A stretch of 64,000 nucleotides of DNA from Alphaproteobacteria bacterium (GTDB lineage: Bacteria; Pseudomonadota; Alphaproteobacteria; CAAHEQ01; UBA3637), in contig JAFYHG010000025.1 of NCBI GenBank assembly GCA_017539265.1, positions 1 to 64,000 of the forward strand. Direction: 5' to 3'. The position numbers and the translations under genes are program-made. A model generated the notes under the pieces. It was given only the letters and a program-made list of their open reading frames with translations. It made no database searches and was not told the DNA's origin. Below are positions 54,593 through 62,719 of this stretch, in pieces (within the stretch, counting starts at the first letter, position 1; each line of letters opens with the position of its first letter).

Positions 54593-56455
54593 ATGAAGAA
54601 AATAGTGTTTATTCTTATCGGTTTGATATTAAGTTTATCTGCTGCCGCGCAATGGATGCCGTATATTCGCGTGCCGGAAAAACAAAAGCAAATGGAATTA
54701 AAGAGCTTAAATATTAATGTTCAGGTCATGGGCAATATTGCCACAACGACTTATGACATGGTCTTTTTTAACCCGAATGACAAAACACTGGAAGGCGAAA
54801 TGATTTTTCCGATGTCTCCCAACCAAACGGTTGTAGCGATGGCCTTGGATATTAACGGCAAAATGCGCTCCGCCTCTGCCGTAGATAAAGATGAAGCCCG
54901 TCGTATTTTTGAAGAACAGGTCCGTCGCAATATAGATCCTGCCTTAATTGAAAAAGTGGCCGGAAACCAATATAAAATGCGTATTTATCCCTTTAATCCC
55001 AAAGGGCAACGCCGCATTCAAATTACGACCGAAGAAAACCTAAAGATTCAAAATAATGAAATGCCTCTGTCCATTCCTTTAACATATAATAAAAGATTAG
55101 AGCATTTTGGCTTAACGATTAACGTGGCTCAAGATATTGCCAAGATGCCCAAAATCAAAACAGACTTTGAAAATTTTGAATTTGAAAACAGAAATCAGCA
55201 TTTAACCGCCTCTTTTGAAAAGCAGGATTATTTGTTAGATAATTCGCTGGAATTAACACTTCCGGCCCCTCAAAAAGAGATTATTTATACCGGTAGCGAA
55301 TCGGGCAAAAATTATTTTTATTCAAACATCAATGTTAAAAAAGCCGAAAAAACGAAAGTTCTTCCTAAAAAAATAGCCGTTGTTTGGGATATTTCTTCCT
55401 CCGGCAACGATCGCGATTTGAAAAAGGAAAAAGAATTATTAATTGCTTATTTGAAGAAAATCAAAAATGCGGATGTTGATTTAATTACCTTCAATATTCG
55501 CCAAAATACATCTTCTTCATTTAAGGTAAAGGATGGTAATATGATTACATTATTGCAATCCATTGATGCCCTTCCTTATGATGGGGCAACCCGCTTGGAT
55601 AAGGTTGACTTATCCGCCATTCAGGCAGATGAAATCCTGCTTTTCACGGATGGTGTTGCCACAATCGGGGATAGCGTGATTAAACCGGTTAAGACCCCCG
55701 TTTATGCCATTGTATCTTCGGATAAAGGGGAGTTTTCAATGCTGTCCAATATGGCCAATAAGACATTGGCGCGCCTTATCAATTTGAAAAAATTATCGAT
55801 TGATGCTGCTTTGAAGGAACTTACCCAAAAACCGTTGCGCTTAATTGCCTATAAAACTACATCTGCTCAGGAAATTTACCCGCTCCCCTCGGCCGTGGTG
55901 GGGGAAGATTTCACTTTCACCGGTCGGTATAACGGAAAGTCCGCTGAGGTTGAATTGCAATTCGGTTACGATGAAAAGAATATCACCGAAACGAAAAAGA
56001 TTAAAATCGGCGCTGTGCAAGGCAACACCCTTGTCCCCAGACAGTGGGCCGCCCACAAAGCGCGCGAATTAGAATTAGATGCCAAAAACAATCGGGAAGC
56101 CATTGTGCAACTGGGGAAAGATTTTTCAATTTTAACCGAATATACGTCTTTGTTGGTACTTGATAGTTTGGATGATTACCTGCGCTACAAGGTTGCCCCC
56201 AAAGATCCCGATTTATTGGCAAAGTATAACCGTTATGTATCCTTAAAGGATAAAAAGAGTAAGTATGCCGAAGCAAAAGAGAAACGGCGTGCTATTACGG
56301 ATACATTACGCATGGCCAATCAAATAAAGAAATGGTGGGAAAAAGAATTTAAACAAACCCCGCCCGAAGCACCTATGAACCCTGGGATTTTGAAAAAAAT
56401 CCGGAAGATTTGGACAGACAATATGGCATTCTTGCGGATAAAAATGGAAATATGA
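54593..56455 (+). CDS. VIT-VWA protein, paralogue 2, N-terminal part (frameshifted gene)
   Basis: GGAGG at 54581-54585 fixes the ATG at 54593, which begins a signal peptide cut near SAAAQ. The VIT domain (about residues 35-165; TTYDMVFFNPNDKTLEGEMIFPM, GNQYKMRIYPFNPKGQRRIQI) and VWA domain (about 255-400, metal site DISSS) match paralogue 1 along their length. The frame ends at 56455 after a short out-of-phase tail, while the TPR part continues in the -1 frame from at least 56353. It is the front half of one gene. Confidence 0.85.
   Translation: MKKIVFILIGLILSLSAAAQWMPYIRVPEKQKQMELKSLNINVQVMGNIATTTYDMVFFNPNDKTLEGEMIFPMSPNQTVVAMALDINGKMRSASAVDKDEARRIFEEQVRRNIDPALIEKVAGNQYKMRIYPFNPKGQRRIQITTEENLKIQNNEMPLSIPLTYNKRLEHFGLTINVAQDIAKMPKIKTDFENFEFENRNQHLTASFEKQDYLLDNSLELTLPAPQKEIIYTGSESGKNYFYSNINVKKAEKTKVLPKKIAVVWDISSSGNDRDLKKEKELLIAYLKKIKNADVDLITFNIRQNTSSSFKVKDGNMITLLQSIDALPYDGATRLDKVDLSAIQADEILLFTDGVATIGDSVIKPVKTPVYAIVSSDKGEFSMLSNMANKTLARLINLKKLSIDAALKELTQKPLRLIAYKTTSAQEIYPLPSAVVGEDFTFTGRYNGKSAEVELQFGYDEKNITETKKIKIGAVQGNTLVPRQWAAHKARELELDAKNNREAIVQLGKDFSILTEYTSLLVLDSLDDYLRYKVAPKDPDLLAKYNRYVSLKDKKSKYAEAKEKRRAITDTLRMANQIKKWWEKEFKQTPPEAPMNPGILKKIRKIWTDNMAFLRIKMEI
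56353..56455 (+). other. Frameshift zone within VIT-VWA paralogue 2
   Basis: The upstream frame is open to 56455 and the downstream (-1) frame opens after a TAA at 56350-56352, so the shift must lie between. The -1 frame already reads YEPWDFEKNPEDLDRQYG here, which looks more protein-like than the 0 frame. A run of seven A at 56393-56399 is the only homopolymer in the zone. Confidence 0.75.
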
Positions 56456-59400
56456 TTGGATATATAGCCGATGAAGGAAGAATAGTTAGCGTAGATGGGA
56501 AAGCCATCGGTCGGATTGTTGATGCTAAGAGTAGTACTTACTTGGCAGATCCAGAAAAGGATGAAACATCAAAAAAAGAGGCCAAAATCAAATTAAAAGA
56601 ATGGTCGCCCAATACCCCTTATATTAAGGAATTGCGTAAAGTTAAAGATGTCGATTTATACCGCACCTATTTGATCTTGCGTGATAAGTATCAGGATATG
56701 CCCGCCTTTTACTTTGACGTGGCCGATGAATTTGTCAAACGCAATATGGCTGAAAAAGCCACTTTAATCTTGACCAATTTGCTGGAAATGAAGACTGATA
56801 ATGTGGAACTCTTGCGTGTGGCCGCCCAAAAATTGCAATCTTACGGGCAATATCAAATGGCCGAGATTTTATTCAAAAAAATCGTTGAAATGCGGGCGGA
56901 AGAACCCCAAGGCTATCGTGATTTAGCCCTGCTATACGAGGCCTCAAACCAAAACCAAAAAGCCTTGGATCAATATATGATAATCCTCAGTAAGAAATGG
57001 AATAACTTTAACGATATCAAAAAAGAAGTTTTTGTTGATTTAAACGGCCTTATTGCACGGGATAAAACCCTGAATACAAGGGATGTTAATCCGCATTTGA
57101 TTTTCAATATGCCGATTGATTTGCGGATTACCTTGGGGTGGAGTGCCCGTGATAAAAGCGTCGGGTTAAGCGTTATTGACCCTTATCATCAAGGTGTCTA
57201 CCGGGGTGAAAATAACAGTGGCGCAAAGCACATGCACGCCGGTTGGGGATGGGGTCCGGAAAGTTATATGATTAAAAAGGCAATTGAGGGCAAATATGAT
57301 ATCAAGGCCCACGATTATTATAGTGACAACCGTCAAGGTGTTGTCTTACCCGTTTTCGCCTGGGTTGATGTTTATACCCATTTCGGACAAAAAAATCAAA
57401 AACATGAACGCACCCTTATTCGTATGGATGAGGTTAAAAATCAAGAACTCGGAAGCGTCAGTTTTGAATCCGCTTCTTGCCCAAAAAGAACGCCTGTTCG
57501 GTATATGAACGATTGTGTTTCCTGTAATGATACACGAAAGTTATTTGTGCCCGAAAAACAGTGCGATCTTTGTTCCAATAGAAAAATGTTTGGTGATTTC
57601 TGTATCCAAACCTGCAGTGCGGATAAACCGATGCAAAGTTCTGTCGGAAATTGCTACGAATGCAATAATCAAAAAGCCCTAAGGTTATCCGAAGAAGAAT
57701 GTAAAAAATGCCCCAATCGGGAAATGAAATTCGGCTATTGTGTCTTAAACAGCTATAATTGCACGGATGATAAACCGCTTCGTGAAGGGATCGTAACCTG
57801 TCAATCTTGCGATTATGAAAAATCCATGATTGTTTCGCCCGAAGATTGTGCTAAATGTCCCAATCGGGAAATGATCGGCAAATATTGTGCCTTAAAACAA
57901 TGTCCTAAGGATAAACCTATGCAGGGGAGTAACGGTATATGCTATAACTACGACTGTAATACACTCTCTGCCGATATTATTGCGCCCGAAGATTGTGCCA
58001 AGTGCCCCAATCGGGAAATGAAGGGTAAATATTGTGTCCGTAAATCCTGTTCGGCCGATAAACCCATTCAGGATAAAGCCGGCAGTTGCCATACCTGTGC
58101 TTCGGAATTTTCTATCACAGCGGATAAAGCGGAATGCGATAAATGTGATAACAGGACCATGTATGGTAATCAATGCAAATTGAATTGTTCGGCTGATAAA
58201 GTCCAAGATAAAAACGGGAATTGCTATACCTGTGATGATAATTGGTCTGTGGAAACAACACCGGAAGAATGTGCAAAATGCCCCAATCGTGCGTTTGATG
58301 ACGGCAAATGCGTTAAAAAGACTTGCTCCAATGATAAAAATATTGAAAGCAAAGAAGGCGGTTGCTTTGCCTGTGATTATAAAGGTAGTATTCATACCTA
58401 CCCCGAAGAATGTGCAAAATGTTCCAATCGTTATATGATGAAAGAATTTTGCGTCACCGCTTGTGAAAAGAAAGGCCAAGTCCAGGATACCAACGGTAGA
58501 TGCTATGATTGTGACGTCGATTATCCGATTGATGTGGATGAAAAAACATGTAAAAAGTGTCCCAACAGAGTTTATAAAAACAACCGCTGTATTGCTTCTT
58601 GCCCCAAAGACAAACCTGTCATGGATAAATGGGGAACCTGCCATGCCTGCGATGATGAATATAATTTCTCAACGGACGAAATTGAATGCCAAAAATGTCC
58701 CAATCGGACACAGTATGGGGAATCTTGTAAAATTGCCTGCGATAAATACGAACCCATGCAGGATATAGAAAGAGACGGTCACTGTTATGATTGCGATTAT
58801 GAAGGCGGCATCAGGCTCCCGAAATCCGAATGTGACAAGTGTCCTGATCGGGAAATGGTCGGCGAAGGGTGCTATGAAAAATGCCCCGATTATGCCCCCT
58901 TAATTGCCGAAGACGGGACTTGCTATACCTGTGATATGGAAGAGAATATCCGGCGGAATTACTACCCCATCAGGGATAACAACTCTACCCCCACTGGTAT
59001 CGTCGTAATTGATGATAGAGGGCGTATTATCCGCAGGGAAAGTGAAAGATATCCGATGCAGGCGGTTAAAACAACCGCACAAAGTTGTGCCCAATGTCCC
59101 AACCGCGTTTATCGGAACGGACTGTGTATCAATAAGCCGCCCAAAGGTATCTTTATGGCTGATTTTAAAGAGAAAGAATACTTCTCCTGTTCGGTCGAAG
59201 GAACTCTAATCGTTTCCAAAGAAGAATGTGATAAATGTTCTAACCGGATGATGATTGGTGATGCTTGCGTCATTAAAGAATGCCCTGATAATGCTCCGCT
59301 TCAAACATCAAATGCGGAATGCACTTCTTGCTATAGCCCCGAAATGCTGTCCATTTCCAAAGAACAATGCGACAAGTGTCCTAATCGGGTTATGCACGGA

Positions 59401-59562
59401 CCGTTCTGTACACTGAAACAATGCCCTGATGATTCACCGATGATTGGAAATAACGGCAGCTGTATCTGGTGCGGTACAAAAACTTTGCTCTCCGTTCCGC
59501 CGCAGGAATGCGCCAAGTGCCCGAACCGTGAAATGAATGGTAATTATTGCGTTTTGAAATAA
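56410..59562 (+). CDS. VIT-VWA protein, paralogue 2, C-terminal part with TPR, DUF2135 and Cys-rich repeats
   Basis: The frame has only a TTG (56410) and a later ATG as possible starts, neither with a good ribosome site, and its first part aligns with the middle of paralogue 1. It holds a GYIADEGRIVSVDGKAIG linker, TPR-like helices (about residues 85-200 of this frame), a DUF2135-like domain (about 225-345; SARDKSVGLSVIDPYHQG), and then about 690 residues of cysteine-rich repeats with CxxCPNREMxGxYC. I infer it is the back half of the same secreted protein, about 1.65 kilo-residues in all. Confidence 0.8.
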   Translation: MDRQYGILADKNGNMIGYIADEGRIVSVDGKAIGRIVDAKSSTYLADPEKDETSKKEAKIKLKEWSPNTPYIKELRKVKDVDLYRTYLILRDKYQDMPAFYFDVADEFVKRNMAEKATLILTNLLEMKTDNVELLRVAAQKLQSYGQYQMAEILFKKIVEMRAEEPQGYRDLALLYEASNQNQKALDQYMIILSKKWNNFNDIKKEVFVDLNGLIARDKTLNTRDVNPHLIFNMPIDLRITLGWSARDKSVGLSVIDPYHQGVYRGENNSGAKHMHAGWGWGPESYMIKKAIEGKYDIKAHDYYSDNRQGVVLPVFAWVDVYTHFGQKNQKHERTLIRMDEVKNQELGSVSFESASCPKRTPVRYMNDCVSCNDTRKLFVPEKQCDLCSNRKMFGDFCIQTCSADKPMQSSVGNCYECNNQKALRLSEEECKKCPNREMKFGYCVLNSYNCTDDKPLREGIVTCQSCDYEKSMIVSPEDCAKCPNREMIGKYCALKQCPKDKPMQGSNGICYNYDCNTLSADIIAPEDCAKCPNREMKGKYCVRKSCSADKPIQDKAGSCHTCASEFSITADKAECDKCDNRTMYGNQCKLNCSADKVQDKNGNCYTCDDNWSVETTPEECAKCPNRAFDDGKCVKKTCSNDKNIESKEGGCFACDYKGSIHTYPEECAKCSNRYMMKEFCVTACEKKGQVQDTNGRCYDCDVDYPIDVDEKTCKKCPNRVYKNNRCIASCPKDKPVMDKWGTCHACDDEYNFSTDEIECQKCPNRTQYGESCKIACDKYEPMQDIERDGHCYDCDYEGGIRLPKSECDKCPDREMVGEGCYEKCPDYAPLIAEDGTCYTCDMEENIRRNYYPIRDNNSTPTGIVVIDDRGRIIRRESERYPMQAVKTTAQSCAQCPNRVYRNGLCINKPPKGIFMADFKEKEYFSCSVEGTLIVSKEECDKCSNRMMIGDACVIKECPDNAPLQTSNAECTSCYSPEMLSISKEQCDKCPNRVMHGPFCTLKQCPDDSPMIGNNGSCIWCGTKTLLSVPPQECAKCPNREMNGNYCVLK
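57476..59562 (+). repeat. Fourteen cysteine-rich repeats of about 46-50 residues
   Basis: Each unit has the core C(x2)C(P/S/D)NR(x3-5)C followed by C..DKPMQ...G.CY.C. I count 14 cores, from CDLCSNRKM to CAKCPNREMNGNYC. The pattern resembles the growth-factor-receptor or furin-like cysteine-rich fold, with many disulfides. Between cores 10 and 11 lies an insertion with GIVVIDDRGRIIRRE, similar to the linker near 56460. Confidence 0.85.
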
Positions 59563-59601
59563 CCTGAAAGGGGCATTATTGGGAAAATCGGTTGGGAATA
59601 C

Positions 59602-59630
59602 TTGATTTTTCGCCCGATTTATGCTATAAT
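59602..59630 (+). promoter_or_regulatory. Sigma70 promoter of the 59640 gene (leaderless)
   Basis: TTGATT at 59602-59607, a 17-nt spacer and TATAAT at 59625-59630. The ATG is 9 nt after the -10 box, so transcription should begin at or next to the start codon. Confidence 0.8.
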
Positions 59631-59639
59631 GCCCCCATC

Positions 59640-60869
59640 ATGACAAATTTTTCAGATCAAGATAAACAAGAATTAAAAAAACGCCTTGATAATTTGCAGG
59701 CGTTTTGTTTTCCGCCGGCTGATTTAATTCGGCCGAAATTAACCTTTTTATTTCAAAAAGATTTTGGACCCGGTACCGTTCTAAGGCGGGGGAGTTGTTT
59801 TTATCCCGTTGAACCCTCAGAAATTAAAAATATTTGGGAGGATAAACACACCTTACGGGATTCCAATTTGGACTATATCATGGTCCAAAAGAAAAAGTGG
59901 TTTTTTAACACCCAAGAAAAAGTGGGGCAGTTCTTTTTGGAAGACGGTAGTCGCATGGTTGAAATGGTATTTCCGTATTGGATGGACATGTCAAACGTTA
60001 TTAAAACACCTGGTGTTCGTACGACCGTTTTTAATGTCCTAAGCCAATGTATGGGGCAAGATTTTCCTAAATCAAAAACAGCACAAGCATGTTTTTCCAA
60101 AAAACTTTGTCAGGAAATTTATAATCGAAATCCTTCGGGTGAGTCTTTGGGAATCGCCCTTTTGGAGATACTGGAAGTATTGCGCACAAAGACAAAAGCT
60201 CTTTTAAATGCGAATCATTCCATGGACATTGCCGATAGCATAAGTTTTAAACGTTATCAGAATTCAAGATCATTTCCGAAAAATACACCGCCATTCCAAA
60301 AGGTAGTTGAATATCTGGATGGTAATTATAAGAGGATATACACTTGGGGTGAGCATTTTGGAATTATGAAAAATGCACAAAGGGTTTTTCGATATGAGGC
60401 CATACGTAACCATTTCCGTCACCCTGACAGAATTCCCGAACATAAGCTTCATCCGGAACAGATTTATAATGATTTTTGTTTAGCCTTGGGGGAACCGAAC
60501 ACCTCTGCTTCTCGGGGCAAAAAGTCCGTCATTTTTGGGCATAATGCGGAAATTACGCGTCAATTAGGCTTATTAGGCCGTATTTGGGATGTTTTGGATT
60601 ACCATGTCAATCCGAAACTACAAAGAAAGAAAAATGAAGAATGTTACTATACTGATTTGGTTCAAAAAGGCCTTTTAGAGTCAGAGGAAGTTCCCTTCCT
60701 ACGCGCCGCTCGGTTATACTGTAATGCGGTCGCTCATGTAGGTAATTTTGTTACAGATGCGCGTTCAGAGGTCATCAATAAGATTGAATTAGATAACCTC
60801 TCTTACACGATCTACGACCGCCACAGCCGGATGATCAAACAGTGGCTCGCCGACCACGACCGGGAATAG
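59640..60869 (+). CDS. Unknown 409-residue protein on a leaderless transcript
   Basis: The frame is open to 59592, but the promoter at 59602-59630 rules out that start and places the mRNA 5' end at the ATG at 59640. No signal peptide. The protein is mixed charged with KLTFLFQKDFGPGTVLRRG, PYWMDMSNVIKTPGVRTTVFNVLSQCMG, FGHNAEITRQLGLLGRIWDVLDYH and a C-terminal helical part with FLRAARLYCNAVAHVGNFV. It may be an accessory or regulatory protein; no family recognised. It has no operon partner. Confidence 0.75.
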   Translation: MTNFSDQDKQELKKRLDNLQAFCFPPADLIRPKLTFLFQKDFGPGTVLRRGSCFYPVEPSEIKNIWEDKHTLRDSNLDYIMVQKKKWFFNTQEKVGQFFLEDGSRMVEMVFPYWMDMSNVIKTPGVRTTVFNVLSQCMGQDFPKSKTAQACFSKKLCQEIYNRNPSGESLGIALLEILEVLRTKTKALLNANHSMDIADSISFKRYQNSRSFPKNTPPFQKVVEYLDGNYKRIYTWGEHFGIMKNAQRVFRYEAIRNHFRHPDRIPEHKLHPEQIYNDFCLALGEPNTSASRGKKSVIFGHNAEITRQLGLLGRIWDVLDYHVNPKLQRKKNEECYYTDLVQKGLLESEEVPFLRAARLYCNAVAHVGNFVTDARSEVINKIELDNLSYTIYDRHSRMIKQWLADHDRE

Positions 60870-60901
60870 TTTTTGGGTGTTCTCTTAACTTTTCTTCAAA
60901 A

Positions 60902-61552
60902 TTAAACCCTTAACGCTTTTTCTCCATTAATATAACGTTCGGCCATAATCATAACTTTCAGGTAATACCCCGAAATTTCAACCCGGTCATGATAAGAGCA
61001 AAAATCTTTCTTTGTAATTGTTCTTGTGGTTGTTTCATATCCATCCTTATTCCAAACTTTTCCTTTAACGGATACGCTTTCCCGATTATCTGCGAATAGA
61101 TCTATTGCCTCGTTAATATCTATTGCAAAGATGCCGGTTACTTCGCCTGCCTGTAATTCAAAATCGGATAAAGAGTTTTCTGTTTTTGCAATGAATATAT
61201 GGCAAAATTCATGGTTTATATATGTACCTTGGATAATCACATTTCTATTGATACCCAAAAAGGTCTTATCGGTCAGGTTCAGATTTTTCCCCAATTCTTC
61301 TTCCACTTCCCGAAAGCCGTCTATCGGCTTTTCCCCGGCAGATAAATGCCCGCTTGCCGAAGCGTCAAATGTGTTTGGTCCAATCCGGTTCCATGGCCCC
61401 CTCAGTTGCAAGAAAATCTTATTTTCTTTCGGATTCACAAGCCAACAGGCAAAAGTCTGATGCCACAGCCCCTGTTTATGGATAACATCTATCGTTGTTG
61501 TATAGGGTTCTATCACCTGAAATTCTTCATCAAAGACATCAATCTGTTCCAT
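60902..61552 (-). CDS. NUDIX hydrolase (YfcD/IDI-like)
   Basis: I use the ATG at 61552, which overlaps the rdgB stop, rather than the longer frame. The 216-residue enzyme has the Nudix box GHLSAGEKPIDGFREVEEELG, one residue shorter than the usual spacing between its first Glu and the REVEEE core, and before it HQTFACWLVNPKENKIFLQLRGPWN, typical of the YfcD and isopentenyl-diphosphate isomerase-like group. It likely hydrolyses a nucleoside-diphosphate-linked or pyrophosphate substrate, perhaps a damaged one. Confidence 0.85.
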   Translation of the reverse strand: MEQIDVFDEEFQVIEPYTTTIDVIHKQGLWHQTFACWLVNPKENKIFLQLRGPWNRIGPNTFDASASGHLSAGEKPIDGFREVEEELGKNLNLTDKTFLGINRNVIIQGTYINHEFCHIFIAKTENSLSDFELQAGEVTGIFAIDINEAIDLFADNRESVSVKGKVWNKDGYETTTRTITKKDFCSYHDRVEISGYYLKVMIMAERYINGEKALRV

Positions 61553-62129
61553 TTTTAATCCTTTCCAAATACCACTTTGCAAAATCATCCAAAGCATGCC
61601 CCCAATAGGCAGCCTCACGGGCATGGTCGATTGCGCGCAGTTCACTTAAAGTCATTTCTTCACCATCTGGAATATAGAACTTATCGTGCCATCGGCCGAG
61701 TTCTCCTCGCTGTTCATAGGCAATTCGTCCCGTCCCTCCGCCCGAAAAGACAACCGGTTCCGTATTCGGCTCACAATAAGCAAAACAATGTTCCAATCTG
61801 GCTTTGCGGTTTGAAATGTCTTTCATCATCTGCAGGAATAAATCGATACCGATTTGTTTGTCAAAATAGGCGTTATAGGGCCCCGGAAGGCCGCCCAAGG
61901 CTTCTATATATAGTCCCGTATCGGATTTTAAAACGGGTTTTTCCAGTTTATCTGCGGCGTATTTTGCACTGAAAGCCGTAACCTCTGCACAAGTCTTGGC
62001 CTGAATTTCCGGCACCGAAAAATTCGGGTTCATAATCATAAGTCCAATTCCGTATTTTTCGCCCAAGAAGGCGTTGGCTTCCTCTACTTTATGCGGATTA
62101 GTCGTCAGGTATATCAATTTTTTGGACAT
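61539..62129 (-). CDS. rdgB: RdgB/HAM1-family non-canonical purine NTP pyrophosphatase
   Basis: A 196-residue HAM1-fold enzyme: IYLTTNPHKVEEANAFL (the NxxK substrate motif), LKSDTGLYIEALGGLPGPYNAYF (the SDxGLxxxALxGxPG signature) and FSGGGTGRI. It removes ITP/XTP-type nucleotides from the pool. It overlaps the CYTH gene by 16 nt and the NUDIX gene by 14 nt, in a tightly packed operon. Confidence 0.85.
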   Translation of the reverse strand: MSKKLIYLTTNPHKVEEANAFLGEKYGIGLMIMNPNFSVPEIQAKTCAEVTAFSAKYAADKLEKPVLKSDTGLYIEALGGLPGPYNAYFDKQIGIDLFLQMMKDISNRKARLEHCFAYCEPNTEPVVFSGGGTGRIAYEQRGELGRWHDKFYIPDGEEMTLSELRAIDHAREAAYWGHALDDFAKWYLERIKNGTD

Positions 62130-62719
62130 GGAATATCCTTTCCTTTTAAAATTAATTCCTTTGCTTTTTTAATATCGGTTTCATTGCTTAGTTTAAGGCC
62201 CAAAGATTTTAATTCCCAAAATAGTTTTTGTTTCTCCTCTCGGATTTTATCTGGGGAAGCCCTCGTAAAATCCCGGGGGCTTTCACATTCAACAAGGGTT
62301 CCTAGATCTTCTACTTCCTGAAAGGCAAAACGAAAGTCGCCTTTTTTCATCTCCGTCACATTATAGCGCACATGGACAAGTGTTTTAAACCCCAAGGCCT
62401 GAAACAATTTTCTGGCCGTATCCAAATCATCGCAGGGAATATTGTATTTTTCTTCGGAAATAACTTCACCGTTTAAATATTCTTTTTTCTTAAGGGTAAT
62501 TTTTTTATAGACCTGACTTTCTTCTTTCAAATATCGTAGCAATACAGCATGTGCCAGAACGTCCAAGACATTTTCTTCCGTTATGGGGACGGAATTTTGC
62601 GTCATGTATTCATCTTCAACCCTGCTGTGTAGGGAAACAACAAATCCCTGTTCCTTCAATAATCGGATTTGATTTTCCAAGTTCCCCAAAAACCGCGATG
62701 TGATTTCAATTTGTTCCAT
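62114..62719 (-). CDS. CYTH-domain protein
   Basis: The 201-residue protein has the CYTH layout: charged N-terminal strand MEQIEITSRFL, later a basic strand (KKITLKKKEYL), RYNVTEMKKGDFRFAFQEVEDLGTLVECE, which matches the 'D.V..LG.FVE.E' part of the fold, and a helical end. CYTH enzymes act on triphosphates (thiamine triphosphatase, class IV adenylate cyclase, RNA triphosphatase). The exact reaction cannot be read. It overlaps argE by 14 nt and rdgB by 16 nt. Confidence 0.8.
   Translation of the reverse strand: MEQIEITSRFLGNLENQIRLLKEQGFVVSLHSRVEDEYMTQNSVPITEENVLDVLAHAVLLRYLKEESQVYKKITLKKKEYLNGEVISEEKYNIPCDDLDTARKLFQALGFKTLVHVRYNVTEMKKGDFRFAFQEVEDLGTLVECESPRDFTRASPDKIREEKQKLFWELKSLGLKLSNETDIKKAKELILKGKDIPCPKN

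Noticed and set aside
56348-56354. TTTAAAC heptamer as a programmed -1 frameshift site in the VIT-VWA gene
   Set aside because: The codon phase is wrong (TTT AAA C in frame), and the -1 frame meets TAA at 56350-56352 right there.
57892-58644. 250-codon frame on the minus strand
   Set aside because: It is the antisense shadow of the cysteine-rich repeats, produced by regular TGT/TGC codons; no ribosome site or plausible protein.
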